From NCBI GenBank assembly GCA_037576215.1, contig JBANDB010000009.1:3534001-3598000 (forward strand): DNA of 64,000 bases. The letters run 5' to 3'. This stretch comes from Armillaria gallica. Lineage: Eukaryota > Basidiomycota > Agaricomycetes > Agaricales > Physalacriaceae. The notes beneath the pieces were generated by a model. The model was not told the DNA's origin. It worked only from the letters and a program-made list of their open reading frames with translations, and ran no database searches. The position numbers and the translations under genes are program-made. Below, one piece after another: positions 11,158 to 23,330 of the stretch (within the stretch, counting starts at the first letter, position 1; every line of letters begins with the position of its first letter).

Positions 11158-13766
11158 TCACAATGTAAAAGCGGCTTTGATATCAGTAGGCTTAAAAATT
11201 GGTAATGGATGACCCTGTTCAAGGTGTGAGTTCGCGGGGTAGACTTTGACAGGAATCATACCTCCGTGTTGAACACGTATTCTAGTTCAATCAGAGCACA
11301 GTCCCAAATGAGAGTATCAAGGACTTACTATCCAACGGTATGACACTTGAGTCGGAAAACGTCATGTAAAGATATTTCAGAGTTTCACTCTAGGTAAGCT
11401 CAATGAACAAAGAAAATCCCTCCAATTGAGAAGACTCACCAAGAAGAAGGTCTCTTGCTTATCGTCCAGCGATACAGGCACCGTGTCGACGTCGAAAACT
11501 GTAGCGTAGCCTCCTTCCTCTAGGCGACAATGTTTTTCGATGGCTGAAAAGATATTCCAAGCATACTGGCGGTATTTGACATGACCGGTCAGTCGCCAAG
11601 CAATGAACAACGATTCAACAGTCTCCGGACTAGGAATTAATTTGATGAGACCAGGAGTTAAAATGCATGCTGATAAACTTACCGGAGCATATAGCGAGCA
11701 TCGTAGGATGATGGTCCGCCTTTTCTGTAAAAATACCGTCAAAATAGCTTGGCAGGCAAGAATCCATTGAGTGGCTAACCTAGAATTTTTGATAAACCAG
11801 TCGCGGTCGAACTCGTCTTTCTCTTCAGTTGTTCGGAACATCACGATCTCGGGAGAGAGGCCGCTGGGGTACGAGGATCGAGTTAGATGATAACGCATCC
11901 TGTTCTACGGATTTAAAACGTACGTCGATGTTCGATGGGTATCCATGCAAGTCTCCAGGAGATTCACGCCGGTCTGCCAATCCCGCTGTCCTTGGGGCGT
12001 CAGCTCCTCTAGGCGGGGAGGGATAGAAACCGTGCGCTTGGCTGCTCCCGAGGTGGTTGCGCCCAGCATCAGCGAGCCTGCGAGAAAGCAGACGAGATGA
12101 TCTTGCTTGGCGGAAAGCTCCCATGTTCTGTCATGGGTATCGTTTAAGAGATTAACAAGGCGAAAAAGGGAAGGCGTACACGCCGTCCTTTGACCGACGA
12201 GGTATGAGTTCGGCGATGTATGTTAGCCCTCGACGGGGTGTCTTTTGCACCAAGTTTTCATGTAGACCTTTCATCGAATCTGCATACATCTGGCATGGTA
12301 TGTTCTTTAGTCTGGCAAATTCTTTCTTGGTAGCATACCTTTTTGTATATGGGTTCCGTCCGATCCTATCCTTGGCGTTATATGAGAAAGAAGATGTATG
12401 AGATAGGTCCGCACCGTTTGCAAGTATTGCTTACTAGACAACCGCATTAGTTCAAGGTCCAAAGGTAGAGGAGAGCGCTGACATCAAGTACTCGTAATAA
12501 GAGTCGCCTCGAGATCCAAGACGAATGTCAGATTGTGTAAAATCTCCTTTAGCAGCGCTGCATACAACTGTAAGTTCAACGAGTTATCACAATAGAACGT
12601 GTATACCTCATGAAAATGGGGACCAAACCGTGCGGGAGCAACGACTTGTAGATAACAGACATCACATTCTCCACTTTCAACCAGTAAACATTTTTCTTCG
12701 TCAATTGTGCAAGGTCTTTGAACTCCAGTTGAAGCGTTGCGGCCTCTGCGGTGCTGATTTGGTCAGGCGCCCATTGATCCCGGACACCGACACGTTTTGC
12801 CAGGTTAACCATGGGCAATGGAAGACCCGTAGGTGTATCAAATGCAGGAAGAATGCGGTCTGCTAGATCTACAGCTTTCTCTAGATAAAGAGCGTCGCCA
12901 GAGAGGTGGTAGGCTGAGAGCAATCCCCCCAGAACGCGAATGGTTGTCTGACATGTATTTCAATGCCTGAAGCTTGAATGGACACATGGAGGGTAAAAGT
13001 GCACCTCGAAAGTGTTGAAGTTACTCTCTCGTTCGAAAGAATGTTTGTCCTGGATCCATTGACGCGCACGAGTATGCTCGTCGTAGAGACCCATAATCAG
13101 CATGGTATCAAGTGCGTCTACCACGGTGTACCCTATACCCCCATTTTCTGAGAAGTTAGATCCACGGTGGCTGATAGGATGGTATTCGTCGGCCCCCATG
13201 GCGTCTTGTTCTACAGAATAATATTCAGTGCGTATTTATCTTTAGCATGTGTCTGTGTACTGACCGTAAGAACTCCAGGCATGCTTTAATACGTGAATTA
13301 GTCCAGTAGCCCAGTGGTGTGTAGCATGTAAACTGCACCTGGAACGCAGCACGGACAGCGTCCCTTCTCAAGACGTCGGCACTCAGAAAGTCGGTGGTGA
13401 CGGTCTCGTGAGGTACACCGTTAATAATGAGAGGAAACAGATACTGGGTTGTTAGTTGTCAGCTCAGGCAGAGTTGTAAAATCGAGTCCCCCGCACGAAA
13501 TGTGAGCTGATGAATAACAACACGAAAAAACCTGTGTATATCAAGGTTTTTGCCCGTAGCCGGCTACCTGTGGATTCAGCGGGACTTTGTTAAATGGCTG
13601 TTCACAGGCAAGTGCTTTTACTGACGAATCAGTGCTCCAATAGAAGAACAAATGCCTTGCTTGGATGATTCTGTTTGCCTCCGTAGCGTCATGGTCGTGA
13701 GTTTGAAGGCAGCCAATTACACGTAGCGCCAAGCAACTCACGGAAGCAATAGGTAACCGGAATCAT
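11158..13766 (-). CDS. Glycoside hydrolase family 47 (class I alpha-1,2-mannosidase)
   Basis: Many short exons on the minus strand join in frame from about 13440 down to TGA at 11158-11160. GH47 landmarks in order: RRDAVRAAFQHAWSSYEQDA, GGIGYTVVDALDTMLIMGL, FETTIRVLGGLLSAYHLSGD, STAEAATLQLEF, LGSRGDSYYEYL, a segment around DRTEPIYKKMY, QDHLVCFLAGSLMLGAT, RPETVESLFIAWRLTG, and a C-terminal VFNTEGHPLPIF that supplies the Ca2+-binding threonine. GH47 enzymes trim alpha-1,2-mannose from N-glycans in the ER/Golgi. The 5' end is uncertain: the best start is ATG at 13764-13766, reaching the first sure exon through two introns I could not fix, and I could not confirm a membrane anchor. A second, distinct GH47 gene lies at 58844-61138. 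Confidence 0.88.
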
Positions 13767-14224
13767 GGCATTGGCTAATAAAATTAATGACTGCGGAGTA
13801 ATGGATGCTCTAGATTATGCCGGAACATCTCGAATACAGGCTAATGTGTACGACAAGCCACTAAATAAACACTTCTTCAAGCACTGTATTTTAAAGAGTT
13901 CGGAAAACGTCGCGGAGATGGATGTGGATGTGGCTGTGCCAATGCCAAGGTTTCGCGTTGCTGCTTCTGTTCAGCAATGCTTTTAGTAGGTTACAGATGA
14001 CCGTTATATAATTAGAGCCCTATATTTTAGCGATATTGAGGTACTTTTTACCCACCCAATTAGCACGAGAGCCGCCTCGCAAATACCGTAACGTCCAACG
14101 GTGCGTTTTACAGCATTAGCAGAATGGTACCGTAGCTGCGTATCGTACATATTATTTGTGACCAAGACTTCTATCTACGTATTCTATAAAGGGAACGAAA
14201 ACAGCAGGTTAGAATAACTCAATA
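13767..14224. other. Intergenic region, nothing seen
   Basis: 458 nt between the GH47 5' end and the 3' end of the TBC gene. A 73-codon plus-strand frame at 13765-13986 overlaps the putative GH47 start and has no recognisable content. Confidence 0.35.
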
Positions 14225-17200
14225 TCATGACATCAATTGTCCCAGTGCTAAGACGTGCGAATTCCGTTTGTTAACAAGATCAGTGTGGAGAACAGATGTA
14301 CGAAGCTCGGCTTCCAGCTTGATGATACTAGTCAATATCCTAAGTGACAATCAATTACAGTGAACTCACTTGTAATAGTTTGTCCGCCTCCCACATCCTC
14401 GTAGGCAGGTTCTCCAATGCGACGTAAACCGCGGGGATAGATTGACAACGCAAAAGCTCTTGCTCGTTGCTTTTCAGAATAGCGAGAGCCACGCGGAACA
14501 GAACATCTAGCCCATCGACAAGGAACACATCCCATACTCTAAACAAAGTCTGAAAATTGGGCCGTAGGTCAGTTCCTTCTAGACGAAAATTTGATATGCG
14601 ACACTCACCTCTACCGGTAAACAGTCAGTGAATAACGATAAAAACCATGAAAAACAGATAGCCGGTAGATCTACGCCCAGTTCCACAAGGTGCGCATGAA
14701 GCTTCGATGTATGCTCCTGTACGTACTCGGAAAGCACGAGGGGACACGCTCTTGACGGTAATAACGAAGGCGAGAAGAAATCCTCCGGAAGTATACGCTC
14801 CACTAGCGCAGCGAGCACCCAAAAAGCTTCCTCCTCGTCGGCGTGAACCAACAAAAGTGTGGATGTCACCAAATTCATCCCTTGACAATATCCAACGTCA
14901 GGATTGCGCCTAAGTTTTAACAAATAGTGAGAAATGGGAAGTCCAAAGAAAACGAATTATCGCATACCGGCTATAAGCAGTCAGGACCCTCCGTAACTTG
15001 TCAACGCCTGCTCCGTCACCGCCAAAAAACACGTTCAAAGGCATCGTCCTCCCGACATCTTTCTCGATCTCCATAGCTGCATGGGTTGACGGGTCACTCT
15101 CCGCTAGTAAATCCGTGAACAATCCTGGCTCTTTCATCTCCAGCGCACCACTGCATTCCATCCACACCTTCGGTCTATACACCAACGGTATACCGCCCCT
15201 TAACAATTTATCAAACTCTTTCCTTTCGTCCCGATTAGATGAGAGCCCAAGCTGCGCAAATCCAATGAGCCCATCACTGTGCCCCAGTTCATCCTCCGTA
15301 TCCTCCGTGCCTAATCCGAGTATGGCAACAGCCTTGTTCGTCCCCGTTGATATCGATGAGTTTGAGGAATGTGACTTTTGGAACTTGACTTTACGTCTTT
15401 GTTTGACGAAGGCGTCCCACTCCTTCCGACGGGCCTTTTGCCGTTCATCGTGTATGCCGATTAGCTCGTCGAGGAGTCGCCGCACAGTGTTAGCACACGC
15501 ATGCCGAGGAGTGCTTGCATTGACGGACAGTACGGACGTCGCAGAAGAAGTCATCGTTGAATGAGCAGCAAGCGAGTTGCGGTTCTTGCTATTTGAGGAC
15601 GACCCCGACTGAATGCTAAGTGATTCTGCGGGAGGCGAATCATGAGAACGGAAGCTCCGTGTGTCCGATTCGCCGTCGCAGTCACAATTTCCCTTTACAA
15701 TGTCAACCGTATTTTTTGAATCTTGCTCTTCCTCGTCATCTGGCCAAGAATTGTCCTCCTCCCTATCGGCTATCTTGACCCCCGTCAAACAAGCAGGGGC
15801 GGTATTCCCACACTCTTTAGCTCGAATGAGAAGAAGAACATCATACAACGACACGTCGTACATGAAACCGTAACGATCGGTCAAAGGTTTCTGGTCTAGC
15901 GAGTCGTGATAAATCGTCAGACGTGATGCAGCATGGGGTAGGGGTATTGAGAAATGGAAGTTGCGTGAGGTCAGAGGAGTGTAAGATCTGGAAAGATATT
16001 GTGTGGGCGGTTTAGCGGTATCAGGTATTATCGACTCTAACGGAACAGAAGGTGCCTTCCTAGTTACACCATTTGGTGACGCGGTGTTATTACCACCGCG
16101 CAGTGTAGATGGATCTTGAGCAGCACCCTTCCTATTATCGCCAACAGCGTTAGAAGGTTTTCTGTGCTGTTGCGATGATCTAAACGTCCCAAAAAGAGGA
16201 GCAGCAAATGAAGAAGGCACAGAAAACGACGGCCCAGGTCTTGTTTTGCCCTAGCGGACGCTTCTGGTTGACTACCGAGGGCTCTACTCAGCGTAACCGC
16301 CGCATCGCCTGACGCTTGACTGAGCGTAGCAACAGGACCGACCTTATCCGCCTCGACAGGTTTACGATCTTTCCTGTCTTTCTGTCGCTGTTCTCGGAAA
16401 TTAATGCCTTGGTCGCGGGCTTTTTGAATGAGCTCAAAGGCCAGCCTTGATACTAGAGGTCCCACGTCCTGGCCACCATCCGTGAGGATGCTAGAGGGAT
16501 CAGATGTCATGACACGAGTGGCATTGGCGATGGCGCGAAGAGATGATCCCTGCATTCCAGGGACAGGTGCAGGGTCTTGGACTGAGTGTGTTGAGCTGGT
16601 CTCCAGATCAAGAGTGGTAGTCAAGCACGGCGCGGCTAAAGCAGGCGAAAAAGGCGTTTGCACGGGAGATCCGAGGGAGGAAATGGCAGAGGTATTCGTG
16701 TATGTGGTGTGCGTCGTGCGATCTGACCTCGTAGATGCAGCATCGGAGGATGGCTCTTGTCTACTCTCCGCCACAAGAGGATCTTCCTTCAGAGAGGTCG
16801 ATGAACCTGGGTTGAGTATAGATATACCAAGCGTGCCAAAGACGCTTTTTGCTGTTCTGCGTCTTGGTCTATTGATAGCAGGGATTCGTGGTGTAGCGTC
16901 CTGTGACTCGGGACGGACTATCGCGCTCGTACTGACTGTTCGAGTCCGATTTGAAGGCTTGCCTTTGCCCCATAGCGTGCCCATCCAGTCTCCTAGTGTT
17001 GACCGTTCTGGACGCGATCTATGAGGCAAGCCATTGGCTTTAATGGTCTCTCCGCCAGAGTCAGTGCCTGTGTCACGAAGACTTCGAGAATCTCCGTTGG
17101 CAGCTGGAATGGACTCGATAGTCAATCCAAGATCCGCGGTTGATGCGAGAGGCGTTGTCAACACGTCGTCTGGAACGCTCCGAGACAGATGTACTTCATC

Positions 17201-18172
17201 CGCAATGGCTTCCGACAGAGATTCTGTGAGGGACTACAAGGGTAACATAATCAGATTGAGATTCGTGTACAGCGATTCAACCGAGATTTTGCTTCACCGG
17301 GCAATGGTGAGCAGGAAAGATGGAAATTTTGTTGTGCGCATATATACGTCAGTGCAGTCTGAACAACTCACCATGAAACTTGGTCGCTTCCGAACACGAA
17401 GATGATCATCGCCGTCGTGACCCTTGTCGTCGTCGTCATCGTCGGGCTGCTCATCGATGAATATCGATTGAAGCACGCGTCTCGCGACGTCCTGGTCCGA
17501 CGGCTGTAGCTCATCCATCAGGTTCTCTGCTCTCCGCCTTCTTTCGCCTTCTCTCTCTTCCAACTTCCTCCGTTGTTCCTCTAGATCCGATCTCGCACGC
17601 GACAGGTTGTTCAGAGCTAAAGAGAGGACCCGTAGGGCTGAATGGTAAGGATGACTGGACACGCCAGCTGGAGATTCGGACACGCTCAGGTTAGAAATGG
17701 CGGACTGGATGGCTTCGTCGGAATACTCGTGCCATTTGGTTGCCAGTACCTGTGAAGCAGCGGACGGACGTAAAGTGCCGGCCTCAGCGTCGTTCGGGAG
17801 GAGGAAGTCGGGAAATCGTCTGCTGGGCGTACCAGGCGGCGTGGACATGGAAGCATTGGAAGTACCGACAATGATAAGTGGGGCTATCCTCGGACTTGCC
17901 GGTGTCGAAGGCGGGGAAGTCGGTTTGTCGAGGAAGACGTCCTCCGAGAGCGCGGATAGTCGCCGGTCTGCCTTCCTGTGCCCTCTAACACTACCGTCCC
18001 AGCTAGGCGCAGTAACAGCATCGTTCTCGAACTGAGATTTGAGGGTAAAATAGTTACTGGTGGGCCGGGTATCAGCGTCGCGAGGGGGTCGAATGCGGCT
18101 GCGAGATGAAGAATGAATTTCGTCGGGAGAAAGAGGGTGGGAGTGAACGGGAGTCGTGCTTTGCGAAGACAT
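14225..18172 (-). CDS. TBC-domain protein (putative Rab GTPase-activating protein)
   Basis: Six exons, 1197 residues in frame: 18172-17372, 17233-16298, 16250-14968, 14909-14609, 14549-14370, 14317-14225. Roughly the first 800 residues are low-complexity, Ser/Pro/Arg-rich, with a short charged coiled-coil-like stretch near residues 190-225. The TBC domain occupies the C-terminal 350 residues: LRGGIPLVYRPKVWMECSG (variant of the RxGIPxxxRxxxW arginine-finger block), NPDVGYCQGMN (variant of the YxQxMN glutamine-finger block), EEAFWVLAALVERILPEDFF, LPAICFSWFLSLFTDCLPVE and WDVFLVDG. The arginine position of the first block reads R in YRPKVW, so catalytic competence is plausible. TBC proteins switch off Rabs in membrane traffic; the target Rab cannot be told. 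Confidence 0.88.
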
Positions 18173-18467
18173 TATTTCTTGGTATTATCAAGGAAAAATG
18201 ACTTGCTCGAATTACATAGTGGTGACGAAAGAACAACGTGAAAGCCACGCTGCGCCATGTGTTGGTAATTTACTCGTGATCACGGAAAAACATTCATTTT
18301 GGATTGATTTTGGACACAAATTTCTAACGAATATCGTACCGACCCAGTAGCGAGCCAATATCATTTATACGCTTGCAGATTGTTCATAGTGATTTCGATT
18401 TCATGGTGACATATGAACATGCAAAAAGTACGTGGGAAGACGACAACAAGAGAAGGAAATGGCAGCT

Positions 18468-18969
18468 CTATGCCTCTGTGATCTCCCGTAGACGACGAAC
18501 GGTACTGTGCGCAAAAAGAAAATAATACTTCAAGTCAGCCTTATCCATGGCATTTCGAGAAAAAACAAGCGCACCTTCGGACAGTCGCAGCTGCCGTGGT
18601 CGACACGGTCCATGCACCTCCAGCGATGACTTTTCTGCACGACCCACAGTTCCAGATGCCGACTGCTGTACGCTTCACGGTGTCCTACAAAGGAGAGCCA
18701 TAAGTATCCAGGCATACTCATTATCGGACTGCTTACTTTGCCGCAGAAAGTGCAGGTGTATCGCGCATGCTGCGAGATTTCCATTTTTTTCACCTGCTTA
18801 CGCAGGGAGGCACCGTAACGCTGGAGGACATGGTCAGCTACGAAGACATGTCGGAGAGTAGTCGTCACTCACTGTACCGTATTTTCCGGTGATACCGACT
18901 TTCTTCGTGCGTTTAGTCTGCAAATACAATGTTAGTGAATGTCCATGATACACAAAATATACTCACCAT
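18468..18969 (-). CDS. rpl43: 60S ribosomal protein eL43 (L37a/L43)
   Basis: Five exons: 18969-18967, 18917-18873, 18820-18737, 18684-18575, 18504-18468, giving exactly 92 residues, the usual eL43 length. The protein starts [16 protein letters not shown] and holds [19 protein letters not shown] and the four-cysteine zinc site CTFC...WNCGSC. The first coding exon is the bare ATG codon followed at once by GTGAGT, so translation start and splice donor abut. The intron density fits the splicing-dependent control known for fungal ribosomal protein genes. It flanks the amplified region on the left. Confidence 0.95.
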
Positions 18970-19062
18970 CTTGAGGAGTACGGGTAGTGATGGTCTCGTC
19001 TACGCCTAATTCGTACACTTTCCGTCCACTGAGCGTGAGAATATATTACATAAACTATACAG

Positions 19063-19356
19063 ATGATGCCTCGGACAAGAATGGAACTATATTCTCACAA
19101 TCTGAATGCCGAAAGAACGGGTGACAAATTCTCGGACACTAGGCGTCATCGATACAGAGGATGGACATGGTCTCTGAAGTTGTTCGACTCAGCGATGTTG
19201 GAGTTTGATATTAATGTAAATGGTACGCTGTCAATATATTTTTTCCATGTCAGTCCTGAAATACACTTGGTATTAAGGCAGAGCATTGACAAAGACGTGT
19301 TCGACGAGAAGCTGGGACGCTACTTAGACGAGCTGCTGAGCGAGGGGGTACGATGA
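19063..19356 (+). CDS. Orphan ORF, 97 aa, next to the left edge of the tandem array
   Basis: An open frame in the single-copy flank, ending 12 nt before the left breakpoint of the repeated unit. The C-terminal part (FDEKLGRYLDELLSEGV) looks protein-like, but I recognise no family. It could be the first exon of the same gene as the plus-strand orphan exons at the left end of each repeat unit, since copy 1 keeps the ancestral junction with this flank. I could not find an intron joining them. Confidence 0.25.
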   Translation: MMPRTRMELYSHNLNAERTGDKFSDTRRHRYRGWTWSLKLFDSAMLEFDINVNGTLSIYFFHVSPEIHLVLRQSIDKDVFDEKLGRYLDELLSEGVR

Positions 19357-19419
19357 TGGCGGGGATGCAACGACGTAGTCTTCATTCCGGTTGAACATTC
19401 ACGACAACATCGTCCACAC

Positions 19420-20045
19420 ACTCCCCCGCGGTAATATCCGCACCAAACACGTCGTCCACCGTCCAACCTTGTGCCAATACGGGAAATGATCGTTCCTGTG
19501 TAAGGACATTGCGCGCAGGAAAGTTGGACGACGTACACGGTCCTTTGTGTTATACCCTTGCGTGGGACTACCTCGCCCAGCAGCACCCTGATCCTGTACG
19601 ACTTGGTGTGAAGCCACAGGCAAAGCTTATCAGCACCTCTCAAGTTTCGAATCTCAGGTTACCTTAGACACCGACGACGATGACCATCTTGAGAGAGGAC
19701 GCTGGCATCTCTGCTGATGGACAACTGTGGGTTGACAGTATCACCTCAAAGGTCTCAGGCAGGTCGGAGGGAAGAGAATGGAGTGCTGCGGGCTACTCGA
19801 GGGAAGGAAAGGTCCACGTCGATGATCGAAGCGGGAAGGTGTTGGCGTATATCGTGTCGGGGAAATATATTAACTGGCTCCGCCCACCGTAAGTTCGCGC
19901 CACAGAGATCTTGTAGATTACGCGCAGGAAATACATATCCGAACAATCTATTCCTCTCATCATGACTTACTTTCAGAAAAGATGGACGAGGCTATGGATG
20001 CGAGCAGAAAAGCACAGAGGTACGAAATTTTACCTTTGAAATTGT
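19420..20045 (+). pseudogene. Unidentified plus-strand exons at left end of unit, copy 1
   Basis: Open plus-strand segments recur at the same place in all three units: one containing TILREDAGISADGQLW and GKVHVDDRSGKVLAYIVSGK (about 19680-19890), then after a short intron-like gap a terminal segment that in copy 2 reads KVDELWTRAEKHRGTKFYL-stop. In copy 1 one extra G (GAGGCTATGG against GAGCTATGG in copies 2 and 3) breaks the last segment. I do not recognise the family. The 5' part is not inside the unit. Confidence 0.35.
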
Positions 20046-20233
20046 TGGTCGATGCCATCGTCCTGTTGGTGGAAAGACTGGGAATGTTCTGGGAGATGAC
20101 TGCTAGTGAGTTTTGCAACACTGGAGTTTCTAACACCTGGTGGCAGCTGGTGCTGTATTTCACCATGGAATAAATTGCACAGTAGTTTTGGAATTGTGTA
20201 CAAAAGGTATCAAAAGGTGGGTAGTATTCATCA

Positions 20234-22249
20234 TCAAGCGAGAATAAACTTGGACTTTACAGATAAACCGAGTTTATTTAGCCGCTCTATCTCTTTTAAG
20301 TCGGTCATTTGAAACACAGACATTTTCTCAAACTTGTCATTGGACAGTCGTCCGACAACCCAATGTTGTCTGTTGCCCACGTATTGCGCTGATTCGCAGA
20401 GCAATGTGTACATGTCCTCAGGTATCGGGTACTGGTGGCTGGCGACGATTTTGAATGTATGCGTGCGGGATGCACTGATGTTGGATATACGCGCTATCCC
20501 GCGCACATCTTCTTCAACAACCAACTCACCGTATCGATCACTCCCTTCTACACCTCCCACAGCCAATCCACGCACATAGCCCCTTTTAATGCGGAGCCCA
20601 TGATACAAGTCATCCACACCCCTCCGAGCTTCGGCATCGAAGCGAAAATCTGACCCGTTTTTGGGCAGAGACTTGGTCATGACCTGCTCCCACGATGGCC
20701 TCCATTTCTTGCATGCACTTCCAGGTTCAGGATAGGTGAAGAGCAGTATGCCCCGATTCTCTGGGTACATCTCATCTATAAGTGCTGACCATGCATCCTC
20801 CAGAGATTGGCTCTCATAGTACGCTGGTATTGAGGTCGTGTCCAGACAAAATGCTAGCCCGGCAACTGTGTCTACTGGGTACGTTGATATCCGATCCTGC
20901 ATCGCAGATAGCGCATCATATAGATGGTCGTAATTGTCTGCAACCCTGAGCTGCTTGTGAAATTTCGTTAATATCTCGTCCTTGTAGTTTCCTGTGTCGT
21001 CTATTGGCTTGGCGTGCATCGGTCCATCTGGTGTATCCCCGGCAATCATCCTCGTATAGCCAACCTCCTGCAGTGTCCACGCACGCCTAAACCAACACCG
21101 GTCACTCTCCAGATCACCCTCCTTCAGACTCAAAGGCATCCCCAGCCCGCTCAAATAGCACACCACATGTACATCTTGATATATTCCTCCGATGGTTGGC
21201 ACATCCAGTTTCCACTCTTCCACACGCAGATCCTCCCTTGACCCTCCTCTCTGTCTCAAGCAGAGAACATCCAACCACGTGTATTCCAGTCCCAGGTTCA
21301 GCATCTCAATCCGGATGAGGTCAAGGTTGGCACCTTTTGGGATGGGCACTGGCCATTCACATCCATTGATAGGGGTCCACACGCTGTCACGATCCACCTC
21401 ATCCACCCAAGCATGTGATATTGGTCGTAGTACTTTTCGAAAGCGCTGGATGGACGCCCCGCAGCTCCACCATGGGACCACACGATTACTGTACAGATCC
21501 CAGACTCGTCGAGGCCTCATTTGTGGGTAGACTATCCGGCCACCATCGAGTGCATCCCTTCGCCGATCTATGTCCCCCGCTTCACGTTTCCGCAGCCACA
21601 TTTGAATGTCAGTGACTGTGCGGTCGCACCATGCTGAGCGCAGACGGCCATATGCAGTTCCAAAGTCGTACTCCTGTGCAATGCAGTCTTCGAGAACGAA
21701 CGAGAGGGAAGGGGTATCTAATGTGTACGAGGTAGCCAGTGTGGTATTGAGTAAATCCAAGAGGCCCTGAATGCCAAGGCTAGAGCAAGGAGTGTCGGCG
21801 AGGGAGGATGATATTACGGGCTTTCTGCCGGTGTACGCCCGTTGTTTTGGAACCTCTGTGGATTCTTCCGTTTGCCCAATTTCTGTCTGGGAGGAGATCG
21901 TAACTTCGGGTTGAAGCTGAAGCCACGGCGGTGCATCGGTGTCGCTAGTCTCACCACTGCTATAACTGCAATCTTGCTGCAGATCGGGATCCTGAATCTG
22001 TTATACATTGCTGTCTATTCCATTTTCGACATGATTACTCACATCTTCTACTGATTTGGGGAGCACGTTACGGGACTTGGATGTCCACTTGTCTACCACA
22101 ATTTTGGTTTTTACTAGGCATAGCGTGAATTAGTAGGACACATGACAGCAATGATCAGGTGTACTTACATTTGAGAAAGTTCCAGGAGGACCTAGCGTTG
22201 GATAGAAACATGTTATGTCGAGCTGTTGAGGTTCAAGGTGTTGTTGCAT
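20234..22249 (-). CDS. HET-domain (heterokaryon-incompatibility type) protein, copy 1
   Basis: Three exons (22249-22169, 22087-22043, 21997-20234) give about 629 residues starting MQQHLEPQQLD. The HET domain (roughly residues 220-350) shows the ordered landmarks HAWVDEVD, LEYTWLDVLCLRQ, EEWKLDVPTIGGIYQ, VVCYLSGLG and CWFRRAWTLQEVG, equivalent to the classic IDxLCIDQ, IY..A and RxWxLQE motifs. The N-terminal 200 residues are family-specific, and a C-terminal region of about 250 residues ends FQMTDLKEIERLNKLG. HET proteins mediate allorecognition and can trigger programmed cell death when non-self partners meet; that role here is inferred from the family. The large exon has no frame break. The exon 1/2 acceptor is the least certain join. 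The copy differs from copies 2 and 3 in short dense patches. Confidence 0.85.
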
Positions 22250-23330
22250 CAAGGCGCCAACATCATGTTCTTCACGTGGCAAGATGCATCCTTGACGGGC
22301 CGAGCGCCTAATGTTCGATGGGGTGCTGAATAATATCCGTTTACATCAACGGTATTCAACAGTACAGGGAGATTTGGGAAATCAAGTAACTGAACGTCGA
22401 ACGTACATGAGAATCCGTAGACAGGTGTTTATTTTAAGAAAAGTTGGGGTAAAGAAGGTGAACATATGACTGATGACAGTCCTTTGTCCAATGTTTTCGC
22501 AATCAGAGTCAGTAGGAGGGGAGTAGGCAACTATAGCTGGGTTATCATCTACACAAACCGTCACCTGTACCGGAGAAAACGAGGATATCCTGGATTTCCA
22601 AAACTGTGCGTCAGTAATTCAACCTGGCCTTTCCTGAGGGACTACGGGTGGAGCAAACATCTGAGAAATCACCAGGGAGCACTGGTGGTATCATCAGCCA
22701 TCAACGACCATCGTTTTGTTAATGCACCTCCTGCGAGAAATATTGTGAAGCCTTCGATCAAATGACCCAGCTCTTTCTTTTTAGCTGTGGCAAGTGGTCG
22801 TTCGGATGCAGGACGGCATTTCAGACCTCGTATACAATTATGAGTCTACAAGTTCTGGAGGAAACGTAGTCATGGTGAAAAAATGAGACCACGACCGGCG
22901 ATGCAGCTCCGCAAAGCTAGGACGTGCGTTTCCAGGATGGGCTCTTCGTCGATTCCTGATCAAAACGGTATGTAGACTCCCTATGAGGGTGTGCCTCGTC
23001 GTCCTCTAGCTGTAATCACGTAGTACGCCAATAAAAGTGACCAAGGTCAGATCGATTGCTGTCCACAGCTTCTAGGTGCCAACCGATTTTTCAGCCCCTT
23101 ACAGTTCTGTCGAAGGATAATGAAATAAACACACCCTCTACTTAACTGTTTTAGACTTCGTGAAGATGGGAAGAGCACGACGAACCACAATAGTCCCCCG
23201 GCCCATGATTTTCTGGTTCCTGGACGTGCCAGCGTTTCTCCAGACACATCTCCTCTAAGATTCAGTTCAACTTCGTGCAGCCGAATCGACACTGGCAGGA
23301 AAAAGAGAACGCCGCATTGACGATCGTTCT
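22250..23330. other. Spacer between HET and GT32 relic, copy 1
   Basis: About 1.1 kb, matched in copies 2 and 3. It should hold the HET promoter. Weak open frames on both strands (22466-22765 plus, 22382-22564 minus) are retained in similar form in copy 2 but broken in copy 3, and match no family I know. No structured repeat seen. Confidence 0.35.

Noticed and set aside
14998..15564. 188-codon plus-strand ORF
   Set aside because: Antisense shadow of the TBC protein's main exon, which has clear domain motifs.
16428..17024. 198-codon plus-strand ORF
   Set aside because: Antisense shadow of the Ser-rich TBC protein exon.
20334..21530. Plus-strand ORFs recurring opposite each HET gene
   Set aside because: Antisense shadows; HET motifs are on the minus strand.
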